A stretch of 28,711 nt of DNA, taken from positions 1-28,711 of IMG/VR virus record IMGVR_UViG_3300033156_000253; one strand, written 5' to 3'. A program made the translations under genes and the position numbers. The stretch comes from a virus. Under the pieces are notes generated by a model. It had not been told where the DNA came from. It worked only from the letters and a program-made list of their open reading frames with translations, and did not search any database. This document shows, one piece after another, positions 7,656-14,130 of the stretch. Every line of letters begins with the position of its first letter. Position 1 is the first letter of the stretch.

Positions 7656-8608
7656 GAATATTCGCCGCATTCCGACATTTCAACTGGGAGGAGCACAACC
7701 TGACACCCGCATTGCGAACATTCGGCGACGTGGTGCGCTACGACTGGCACCCGCCGTATGACCAATACGATGCTGGCTGGCACTATGGGCTAAAAGCAGC
7801 CATGAATCGCGAGATGTTGCAGCGTGTGGATGCGGCGCATAAGGAACAACCGCTAGACATATTCTACGGCTATCTATGCGGGCGGCTGGTGCATCGAGGC
7901 TATATCGAGGCACTGCGTCTCATGGGCATTCCGACGCTTAACATGACGTTGGACGACAAGACACACAGATACAGCGCGTTAGAGCCGAGTGGTTTCGCGG
8001 GTATGGTAGACATAGCGAGCGCGTTCGACCTGTGCTGGACGAGCGACCCGACGGCTGTGGAATGGTACGAGGAGCATGGCGCGAAGGCAATATACCTACC
8101 GCCGGGCGCGAACCCCGACGTGTTCAAGCCTATGGAATGCGAACGCGACATAGATGTGCTGTTCGTGGGCAAGAAATACGGGCGGCGCGAGAGCATCATC
8201 TGGCATCTGGAGCAGGCGGGGATCGATGTGCAGACTTACGGCCAGGGTTGGGAGCGCGGGCCGGTGAGCACTGAGAAAATGGTCGATCTAATGAACCGCG
8301 CGGTGATCACGCTCGGTATAGGCGAGGCGGCGGATGGCACAATATCGCTGAAAGGGCGCGATTTCGAGGCGCCGATGGCAGGCGCGTTCTACCTGGCGCA
8401 ATACAACGGTGAATTATTCGATCATTACCCTATCGACTCACTGGCAGCATGGAGAACATTGGACGATCTGATTGCGAATTGCCGATATTATCTAGCACAT
8501 CCGCATGAAGCCGAGACAATGCGCCACGCAGCAGCGAAGCACGCACGGGAACACCACACCTGGCGAGCGCGGTTCGAGACTGCATTCGAGGCGATGGGGC
8601 TGCTATGA
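7652..8608 (+). CDS. CgeB-like GT-B glycosyltransferase
   Basis: A 318-residue enzyme starting MRIFAAFRHFNWEEHNL at an ATG overlapping the previous stop. The N-terminal half has LDIFYGYLCGR and LNMTLDDKTHR. DLCWTSDPTAVEWYEEHG leads into YLPPGANPDVF, a motif typical of the CgeB/DUF3880 glycosyltransferases, and DVLFVGKKYG (about 167) begins the second Rossmann half. LKGRDFEAPMAGAFYLAQY matches the conserved donor-binding loop. It is the third GT-B gene of the cassette. Its end overlaps the methyltransferase gene as ATGA, suggesting the two are made together and may act on one glycan. Confidence 0.85.
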   Translation: MRIFAAFRHFNWEEHNLTPALRTFGDVVRYDWHPPYDQYDAGWHYGLKAAMNREMLQRVDAAHKEQPLDIFYGYLCGRLVHRGYIEALRLMGIPTLNMTLDDKTHRYSALEPSGFAGMVDIASAFDLCWTSDPTAVEWYEEHGAKAIYLPPGANPDVFKPMECERDIDVLFVGKKYGRRESIIWHLEQAGIDVQTYGQGWERGPVSTEKMVDLMNRAVITLGIGEAADGTISLKGRDFEAPMAGAFYLAQYNGELFDHYPIDSLAAWRTLDDLIANCRYYLAHPHEAETMRHAAAKHAREHHTWRARFETAFEAMGLL

Positions 8609-9267
8609 CAGATGCGCAATTGGCAGCGGGCAATCAGCGGGACGCTTGGTATTGGTCTGATTACCAGGAATACAGAGCCAGCGCTACAGAACCAGTAGTG
8701 CCAGTACGCATCCTAGACGAGCGCGCTGAGACGACGCCGGTGCATCCATTTTACTTCTACCAGGACGTATGGGCGGCGGAGCGGGTGCTGCGGGTGCGCC
8801 CCGAATGGCTGCTGGACGTAGGGGGCAGGCCGTTGCTGTTGGGAATGCTCTCGCTGTTTGTGCCAGTGACATCTGTGGAGACGCGCCCGCTGCCGGTGTC
8901 GTTGCCAAATTTGACCTGTCAGCGTGGCGACATAACCGCATTGCCATATGAGGACGATAGCGTGTCCATGGCGAGTTGTCTCAGCGTTATCGAGCATATC
9001 GGATTGGGGCGGTATGGCGACGCGATCGATCCGCATGGCAGTGAGCGGGCATGCCACGAATTGCAGCGGGTACTAGAGCCTGGCGGCCACCTGCTCCTCA
9101 GCACGCCCGTAGCTGACGAGCCGGTGACGCTGTTCAACGCGCACAGACTATTGAGCTGCGAGCAGGTGCGCAGTTGGCTCGATGAATGCGATTTGGTGGG
9201 CGGCATTGAGGTGAGAAACGACAATATGACCGTTTGGTGCGCGGAGTTCGTGAAGCATGACGGCTGA
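8605..9267 (+). CDS. DUF268-type SAM-dependent methyltransferase
   Basis: The 220-residue protein has a class I methyltransferase layout: LLDVGGR at the first strand, TSVETRPL with an acid at the second, GDITALPYEDDSV, and SCLSVIEHIGLGRYGD followed by RVLEPGGHLLLS. The EHIGLGRYGD block and the later NAHRLLS are signatures of the DUF268 family, whose members occur in polysaccharide loci. It probably methylates a sugar hydroxyl or a related glycan group. The start ATG overlaps the preceding glycosyltransferase stop. With the fused methyltransferase at 4794 there are two methyltransferase domains in this cassette. A role in DNA methylation is unlikely because no target-recognition domain or DPPY/PC motif is present. 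Confidence 0.82.
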   Translation: MTDAQLAAGNQRDAWYWSDYQEYRASATEPVVPVRILDERAETTPVHPFYFYQDVWAAERVLRVRPEWLLDVGGRPLLLGMLSLFVPVTSVETRPLPVSLPNLTCQRGDITALPYEDDSVSMASCLSVIEHIGLGRYGDAIDPHGSERACHELQRVLEPGGHLLLSTPVADEPVTLFNAHRLLSCEQVRSWLDECDLVGGIEVRNDNMTVWCAEFVKHDG

Positions 9268-9358
9268 GTCCCAAGAGATTCATGAGTTCATGATTCTATT
9301 ACGCAAAGCGCTCTTGATGATCGTGCGTTACATCGAGAAGAGGTATGGCGTGAAATAG
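9257..9358 (+). CDS. 33-residue small protein
   Basis: ATG 9257 lies inside the end of the methyltransferase gene and the frame runs to TAG at 9356-9358. The product is helical and amphipathic, with MILLRKALLMIVRYIEKRYG as its core. Similar very short proteins with an LRKAL..IV.YIEKRYG pattern are a recurrent sight in phage head modules, which raises confidence a little. No clear Shine-Dalgarno is seen, so coupling to the upstream gene would be needed. Function unknown. Confidence 0.45.
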   Translation: MTAESQEIHEFMILLRKALLMIVRYIEKRYGVK

Positions 9359-9400
9359 GTATATCGAAAATGATATAGGCCGTGCGGCCATAGAGCCGCC

Positions 9401-9454
9401 CAGCCCCGACCGATTGGCAGTACACAGGTCCTGCTGATTGAGCGGGGCTGTTTT
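9401..9454 (+). terminator. Long-loop hairpin with T-tract before the capsid gene
   Basis: CAGCCCCG (9401-9408) pairs perfectly with CGGGGCTG (9443-9450) and is followed at once by TTTT. The 34-base loop contains a further four-base pairing (GCAG 9417-9420 with CTGC 9431-9434). Just upstream GCGGC (9384-9388) and GCCGC (9395-9399) form another small hairpin. It may be a leaky terminator after the glycan cassette or a processing/stability element at the 5' end of the capsid message. The loop is long for a classical terminator. Confidence 0.45.
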
Positions 9455-9479
9455 AGTTGAAGAGCTAGGAGCGATAGCA

Positions 9480-11666
9480 ATGCCTTGGAAGGTGTTCGAG
9501 AGAGATGATGAATGGTGCGTGTACAGGATTGATGAGGATGGCGATGCCGTTGGCGAGACATTGGGCTGCCACGATAGCAAGGAGAAGGCGCAGCGACAGG
9601 TAGCAGCGCTCTACGCCAGCGAGCCGGAGGCGCAGAGCAAGGCCATTACGAAACGCGAGTCGGATGGAGAGCATCCGGCCTCGCATTATCTGGTCGTGGA
9701 GGACCCAAAGTCGCCCAGCACCTGGCATCTGCGCGTGCGCGACGCGAGTGGCAAACTCGATCACCGCCTGATGGGTGCGGCATGGGCCGCGCTGCATGGC
9801 GGTTACAGGGGCAATCGTTACGAGGGCCCGAACAAACGGGAGGCTATATCGAAATTGCGTGCTCTGTACGAGCGAGAAGATATGCCAATACCTGGCGGCA
9901 AGGCGCTGATGGTCAAAGCCACAGACAATGGCTATACGCTCGGCGGTTGGGGCGTTGTCTACGGGAGCATAGACCTAGAGGGCGAGCGATTCGTACCGGA
10001 GACCGATTTCTGGTTCGATAAATTGACGCGAACGCCGCCGGTACTGTACCAACATGGTATGGACGCGAAAGCCGCGCGGCAGGTGCTGGGCAAGGCAATG
10101 GTCGATGAGCGCGATATCGGAGTTTGGGTAGAGACACAAATTGCGCTGTCTAATGAATACGCAGAGGCCATACGCCAATTGGCTGAGGAGGGGCGGCTCG
10201 GCTGGTCCTCTGGTGCGGTTGGACATCTCGTAGAACGAGATGGGGCGACGATCACATCGTGGCCTATCGCTGAATTCAGCCTTACGCCGACACCGGCGGA
10301 ACCGCGCACGCTGGGCGTGAGTGAATTGCGGGTACTGGCTGCCACTGAGCCTGCGGTCAAGGCGTTACTGCCAGAGGATGGCGGGGAGCCATCGGCAGAC
10401 GCGACTACGGCGAAACAGGCGGCCCAAACGATAAGCGTAACAGATAGGACACAGGAGATAGAGATGGTTGACAAGGAAAATAATTCTACGGAGGCCCAGG
10501 AACAAAAAACCCTGGACCCTGCCGTCTTCGCTGAGGCGGCAATGAACAAGTTTAGGGCATTGCTCGAAAATGAGCCAGCCCTCAGGAGGGCGTTTTACGA
10601 TACCCCCACAGACAAAGATCACCCCGAGGTGAAATCGTTCGGGAACTGGCTCCTCGCGGTTCAGAACGGCGACGAAAAACGACTGAAATCGGTTTACGAC
10701 TCGCGGAAGGATCTGGCGGAGGGCGTCGGCAGTAGCGGCGGATATCTGGTACCGCCCGAATACTCGCAGGACATTCTGCGGCTGGCAGTCGAGATGTCTG
10801 TCGTTCGTCCGCGTGCCAGGGTTATCCCGATGCGGGGGCGCGAATGGAACGTGCCGTCGCTGGACTATACCGGCAGTACGGCAGGCAAACCGCCACAACT
10901 CGCTGGTGTCGTAGCAACCTGGACAGAAGAGGGCAGCGAGAAAACGGAGACGGAACCCACGTTTCGCACGATCAAGCTGATGTACCACGAATTGTCGGGG
11001 TACACACAGGCCACAAATATGCTGAGGCAGGATGCAGGCCCGACGCTAGAGGCCACACTGCGGCAGCTATTCGCAGAGGCAGTCAGCTGGTACGAGGATT
11101 GGGCGTTTCTGCGTGGCGACGGTGCGGGTAAACCGCTCGGCGTGTTCAACGCGAACTGTCTGTTGACAGAGGCTGCTGGCGCGAGCACATGTGTGCTGAG
11201 CGATCTCGCCAACATGATGACGAAGTTTTTGAATAGGCCGAACGATGTTGGCCCATATGGTGGCGCGGTCTGGGTGATGCATCCTGAGATGCTGCCGTAT
11301 CTGATTGCGCTGGCTGATGGCGCGGCCAATACGAACAACATCATCTGGATCCAGGGCGCGAGCCAGAAACAACCGGCCACCCTGTTCGGCATCCCGATCG
11401 TCTGGACAGAAAAAATGCCGAGAATTCCGCAGGCGGCCGCGGCTGCGAACAAGGGCGGGATTCTGCTTGCTGATTTCAGCTACTACCTGATTGGCACGCG
11501 CAATCAGCTGGCGATCGATTTCAGCGAACATTATGCGTTCACCGAGAACAAAGGCACTTGGAGATTTTGCGACTATGTGGATGGCCAGCCCTGGTTGACG
11601 CAGGCGGTATATCGTGCGGACGGTAGCAATACCTGCTCGCCGTTCGTAACGCTGAGCGGCGCATAG
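9480..11666 (+). CDS. Prohead protease - major capsid protein fusion
   Basis: One 728-residue frame holds four parts. Residues 1-48 form a small domain (PWKVFERDDEWCVY... CHDSKEKA) and 65-135 a WHLRV...DHRLMGAAWAALH domain, both often found ahead of phage proteases. Residues about 140-285 are an HK97-type prohead protease with His192 (LYQHGMD), Ser243/244 (LGWSSGAVGH) and IAEFSLTPTPAEP (Glu265), matching the His-Ser-Glu set. From Met329 follows a charged delta-like segment (about 85 residues) and an HK97-fold capsid protein starting near SGGYLVPPEYS. The start ATG has AGGAG eight bases upstream. Usually protease and capsid are separate genes; here no stop lies between them, but a strong internal start exists at 10464. 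Confidence 0.9.
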   Translation: MPWKVFERDDEWCVYRIDEDGDAVGETLGCHDSKEKAQRQVAALYASEPEAQSKAITKRESDGEHPASHYLVVEDPKSPSTWHLRVRDASGKLDHRLMGAAWAALHGGYRGNRYEGPNKREAISKLRALYEREDMPIPGGKALMVKATDNGYTLGGWGVVYGSIDLEGERFVPETDFWFDKLTRTPPVLYQHGMDAKAARQVLGKAMVDERDIGVWVETQIALSNEYAEAIRQLAEEGRLGWSSGAVGHLVERDGATITSWPIAEFSLTPTPAEPRTLGVSELRVLAATEPAVKALLPEDGGEPSADATTAKQAAQTISVTDRTQEIEMVDKENNSTEAQEQKTLDPAVFAEAAMNKFRALLENEPALRRAFYDTPTDKDHPEVKSFGNWLLAVQNGDEKRLKSVYDSRKDLAEGVGSSGGYLVPPEYSQDILRLAVEMSVVRPRARVIPMRGREWNVPSLDYTGSTAGKPPQLAGVVATWTEEGSEKTETEPTFRTIKLMYHELSGYTQATNMLRQDAGPTLEATLRQLFAEAVSWYEDWAFLRGDGAGKPLGVFNANCLLTEAAGASTCVLSDLANMMTKFLNRPNDVGPYGGAVWVMHPEMLPYLIALADGAANTNNIIWIQGASQKQPATLFGIPIVWTEKMPRIPQAAAAANKGGILLADFSYYLIGTRNQLAIDFSEHYAFTENKGTWRFCDYVDGQPWLTQAVYRADGSNTCSPFVTLSGA
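10464..11666 (+). CDS. Major capsid protein from an internal in-frame start
   Basis: ATG 10464 is in frame with the larger fusion and is preceded by AGGAG (10453-10457) with six bases of spacing. Initiation here gives a 400-residue HK97-type capsid protein: a highly charged N-terminal segment (residues 1-85, delta domain equivalent), then SGGYLVPPEY, a region with HELSGYTQATNML, WAFLRGDGAGKPLGV and a C-terminal half with IVWTEKMP and GTWRFCDYVDGQP. A capsid needs hundreds of shell subunits but few proteases, so this start would supply most of the coat protein. It is inferred from sequence, not shown to be used. Confidence 0.72.
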   Translation: MVDKENNSTEAQEQKTLDPAVFAEAAMNKFRALLENEPALRRAFYDTPTDKDHPEVKSFGNWLLAVQNGDEKRLKSVYDSRKDLAEGVGSSGGYLVPPEYSQDILRLAVEMSVVRPRARVIPMRGREWNVPSLDYTGSTAGKPPQLAGVVATWTEEGSEKTETEPTFRTIKLMYHELSGYTQATNMLRQDAGPTLEATLRQLFAEAVSWYEDWAFLRGDGAGKPLGVFNANCLLTEAAGASTCVLSDLANMMTKFLNRPNDVGPYGGAVWVMHPEMLPYLIALADGAANTNNIIWIQGASQKQPATLFGIPIVWTEKMPRIPQAAAAANKGGILLADFSYYLIGTRNQLAIDFSEHYAFTENKGTWRFCDYVDGQPWLTQAVYRADGSNTCSPFVTLSGA

Positions 11667-11683
11667 GCAGGAGGTAAATAACC

Positions 11684-12142
11684 ATGGAACGACTGACAGA
11701 ACGAATCAAAATCGTTGATACCGTTACCACGAGCAAGTGTTTGCAGAGCGGCTCAGCGATGACGTGCACGATCGACATGGCGCTGTTCAGGCGCATGATG
11801 GTGATCGCGCAGGCGCTAAGCACGAAAGAGACCACAACTGTGCCACACGCCACCATCAAAATCCTCGATAGCACGGCGAAGGGCACGGCCACGGGTACAG
11901 CGATCGTGACCAATACGATCATGTGCCAGACGGCGGGATTCGCACGGACCAAGATTTTCGAGGTAACAAGCGACCAGTTGGGCAAAAATGTCAGTAGCGG
12001 CGAGCTGACCACACGAGGGCGCTATGCGCGCGTGCGGGCCGTATATGGTACACGCGCTACGCAGGTATCTCTCGTGCTGATCGGGGCGGACCCGCGGTTT
12101 GGGCCACAGTCCAATACCGTGACCACCACGGCGGCGAGTTGA
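11684..12142 (+). CDS. Putative virion protein after the capsid gene
   Basis: A 152-residue protein with a good start signal (AGGAGGT before ATG 11684). It is rich in Thr, Ala and Val, beta-forming, with two Cys in the first 30 residues and a third near residue 80. Phage genes at this place usually encode head decoration or stabilising proteins, and the composition fits such a soluble beta-rich protein, but I recognise no family. It lies 17 bases after the capsid stop and is followed by a 61-base gap with a perfect hairpin. A role as decoration protein is inference from position only. Confidence 0.7.
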   Translation: MERLTERIKIVDTVTTSKCLQSGSAMTCTIDMALFRRMMVIAQALSTKETTTVPHATIKILDSTAKGTATGTAIVTNTIMCQTAGFARTKIFEVTSDQLGKNVSSGELTTRGRYARVRAVYGTRATQVSLVLIGADPRFGPQSNTVTTTAAS

Positions 12143-12160
12143 TAGTCGATAGTGGGGACA

Positions 12161-12183
12161 GGGCGGGTGCTCGTGACCCGCCC
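12161..12183 (+). other. Intercistronic RNA hairpin
   Basis: GGGCGGGT (12161-12168) and ACCCGCCC (12176-12183) form a perfect 8-bp, very GC-rich stem with a seven-base loop. GGGG at 12154-12157 and CCCC at 12188-12191 could extend it. No T-run follows, so it is more likely an mRNA-stability or processing element in the capsid transcript than a classical terminator. The next ribosome-binding site (AGGAGA, about 12192) lies just beyond it and could be partly masked. Confidence 0.5.
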
Positions 12184-12203
12184 ATAGCCCCAGGAGAGAT
12201 GTT

Positions 12204-12590
12204 ATGACACTAGATTTCAAAACACAACACGAGGCGGCGGACGATCAATATGCGACTGTGAAAATAGTCAACATCATTGCCACCGGCACACAGAGCACGG
12301 TTGCGTATCTCGACGGTAAGAGCCCGATACGGCTGCTCATGCCTGCTGGCTGGTCGAGTACTGCCGTAATCGTGCACGTCGATGTGTCAGAGGACGGCAC
12401 GAATTTTTTGCCCCTCTGGGATGGCGGCACAGCATATACCGTCGCAGTGGAGGCGAGCCAGGCCGTCGCCGTTGATCCGACTAAGTTCTGGGGCACGGGG
12501 TATGTCCGGCTTCTCGGGACGACGGCGAAAGGGACGGCGGTTGCGCAGACCACGGCGTGCAGCGTGAGCGTTGTGACCAGATTGATCTAG
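12204..12590 (+). CDS. Putative virion protein, beta-sandwich type
   Basis: A 128-residue protein with ATG 12204 after AGGAGA. The middle pattern, LLMPAGWSSTAVIVHVDVSEDGTNFLPLWD followed in the chain by a Val/Ala strand and AVDPTKFWGTGYVRLL, is a familiar one in small phage proteins encoded near capsid genes (a hydrophobic P-x-W strand, SxDGxxF, then AVDPxxF). The fold is probably an all-beta sandwich. These proteins are unnamed and probably structural; their location on the particle is not established. No signal peptide or membrane segment is present. Confidence 0.68.
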   Translation: MTLDFKTQHEAADDQYATVKIVNIIATGTQSTVAYLDGKSPIRLLMPAGWSSTAVIVHVDVSEDGTNFLPLWDGGTAYTVAVEASQAVAVDPTKFWGTGYVRLLGTTAKGTAVAQTTACSVSVVTRLI

Positions 12591-12600
12591 GAGAGTACAG

Positions 12601-13011
12601 ATGGCACTGAATCCGAAAATATCGTATGTAGCCGCTAATCTCGCAGTGGACGCGGTGGTAGATACGCTCGACAATGGCCTATTGCGCATCTACGACGGCA
12701 CGCAGCCGAACAGTTGCAATAGCGCCGTAACGACGCAAGTTAAGCTCGCCGGGCTTACATTCGGCTCGCCCGCGTTCGGTGATAGCACCGCTGGCGTCGC
12801 CACAGCGAATGCAATCACAAAGGACGACGCCGCCGACGCGAAAGGAACGGCGTCCTGGTTCCGCGCACTTCAGCCTGCGGGCAATACCGCCATGTTCGAC
12901 GGCAGCGTGGGCACGGCGGACGCGAATATCGTGCTCAACAGCGTGAGCATTCAGACGGGCGCCGAGGTGAGCGTAACGGCATTGACTTACACGCAGCCAA
13001 CGACCGCATAG
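12601..13011 (+). CDS. Putative virion protein of a widespread phage family
   Basis: A 136-residue protein with ATG 12601 following AGGAGAGTACAG. The sequence LDNGLLRIYDGTQPNS, then ATANAITKDDAADAKGTASWFRAL and FDGSVGTADANIVLNS, matches a pattern I recognise from many uncharacterised phage head-region proteins. It is Ala/Thr-rich, predicted beta, with no enzymatic motif. Together with its neighbours at 11684, 12204 and 13024 it forms a block of small proteins between capsid and connectors; a virion role is likely but its exact place is unknown. Confidence 0.7.
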   Translation: MALNPKISYVAANLAVDAVVDTLDNGLLRIYDGTQPNSCNSAVTTQVKLAGLTFGSPAFGDSTAGVATANAITKDDAADAKGTASWFRALQPAGNTAMFDGSVGTADANIVLNSVSIQTGAEVSVTALTYTQPTTA

Positions 13012-13023
13012 CGAGGAGGCCCT

Positions 13024-13536
13024 GTGAAAGTAGTCAAAGTCAAAGTACGCAGGGGCGGGCCTGGCGAAGATATGATGGTCTACCCCGACGCAGCACATGG
13101 TGGACCGTATGATTCAAACGAGGTTGACCGTGTGGGTATCGGCCCGCGCATGAGTGGCGGCATGTGCGCTTACTCTGGTGACATCGGCAAAGGCGGTGAC
13201 TACGAGTATTGCCTCATCGTTCTACCCGACGAACTGGCTGAAACCTATGCCGAACATCCCGATATGGAGATCATCACGGAGAGCGAGGCTGACGCGTTAC
13301 AGGCCGACTGGCGTGTAACGCAGGGTATGCCGGAGGAACGGCTCGACGAGACAGCGAAAGCCAAGGCCGATTTGTACGAGGCCAAAGTGAATGCGGGACT
13401 GAGCCTGTCACAAGAAGAGGCTGACGATCTCGCTGCGCTCAAGGTGACCAAACCGACGTTAGAGGCCATGGCGGATATCATTGCTAAGCGCGAGGCCAAG
13501 TCCGCCGCGTTCGACGAGGGGAAGATCAAACCGTGA
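13024..13536 (+). CDS. Hypothetical protein with charged helical C-terminus
   Basis: A 170-residue protein with GTG start after GAGGAGG. The first 80 residues are mixed and begin MKVVKVKVRRGG; the last 80 are acidic and helix-forming (ETAKAKADLYEAKVNAG, then SQEEADDLAALK). Such a tail suits a protein that binds other virion parts or acts as a scaffold. I do not recognise the family. Its stop overlaps the start of the GT-A glycosyltransferase gene by four bases (GTGA), tying it to that enzyme in translation. Confidence 0.62.
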   Translation: MKVVKVKVRRGGPGEDMMVYPDAAHGGPYDSNEVDRVGIGPRMSGGMCAYSGDIGKGGDYEYCLIVLPDELAETYAEHPDMEIITESEADALQADWRVTQGMPEERLDETAKAKADLYEAKVNAGLSLSQEEADDLAALKVTKPTLEAMADIIAKREAKSAAFDEGKIKP

Positions 13537-14129
13537 GCGAGTCGCATGTGCTGATTTCGGGCACTTGCGTTCACACCACTATGCCAGAGCCGCTGATGTG
13601 GGCGCATCGGCAGGTCTTGCGGGGAAAACCGCGTTGCGTGCTCGATTTCTTCCGTGAGAAGAAGACGCTCGTACACGCACGTAATATGCAGGTGTGGCGC
13701 TTTCTGGAGACACCGTGTACGCATCTGTTCATCCTAGATAGCGATGCGGTGCCTCCCGAAGGCTGCTTGCTGCGGATGACGGCAATGGACGTGCCCCTCG
13801 TGGCCGCGCCGCACATGACGCAGATAGGCGACGAAACTGGGCCGATGGTGCTGGACGCGACTGAGAATCAGTTTGAATACGTGCAGCATAGGCCGTGGAC
13901 CGGTATGCAGCCATGCCAGGCTGTCGGTTGTGCTGGAATGCTCATACGACGCGATGTGCTAGAGGCTATCGAGCCTCCCTGGTTCATGACTGAATATGAC
14001 GAAAGGGGACTGCTAAAGAGTAGCGAGGATTTCTACTTCTGCCGCAAGTTCCTAGATGCGGGGTACGAGGTGGTGTGGGCAGACTTCGACTCGTTACAGC
14101 GCCACTGGATGGGGCGGTGGGTGACGTAG
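13533..14129 (+). CDS. GT-A (GT2-like) glycosyltransferase
   Basis: A compact 198-residue enzyme. Residues 63-75 read THLFILDSDAVPP, with the metal-binding DxD (Asp69-Ser70-Asp71) of GT-A glycosyltransferases. VGCAGMLIRRDVLEAI and PPWFMTEYDE with a following SSEDFYFCRK contain the acidic residues expected near the acceptor and catalytic base. It lacks the usual N-terminal VTIPVYN strand and is short, so it may be a minimal version. It is a paralogue of the enzyme at 15962. GTG 13533 overlaps the previous stop. It ends one base before the repeat-protein gene, which makes that protein an attractive acceptor candidate. Confidence 0.78.
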   Translation: MSESHVLISGTCVHTTMPEPLMWAHRQVLRGKPRCVLDFFREKKTLVHARNMQVWRFLETPCTHLFILDSDAVPPEGCLLRMTAMDVPLVAAPHMTQIGDETGPMVLDATENQFEYVQHRPWTGMQPCQAVGCAGMLIRRDVLEAIEPPWFMTEYDERGLLKSSEDFYFCRKFLDAGYEVVWADFDSLQRHWMGRWVT

Positions 14130-14130
14130 T

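Noticed and set aside
9401-9454. Attachment site or tRNA-like element
   Set aside because: No integrase nearby, no T-loop or acceptor-stem pattern; a simple hairpin with T-tract explains it better.
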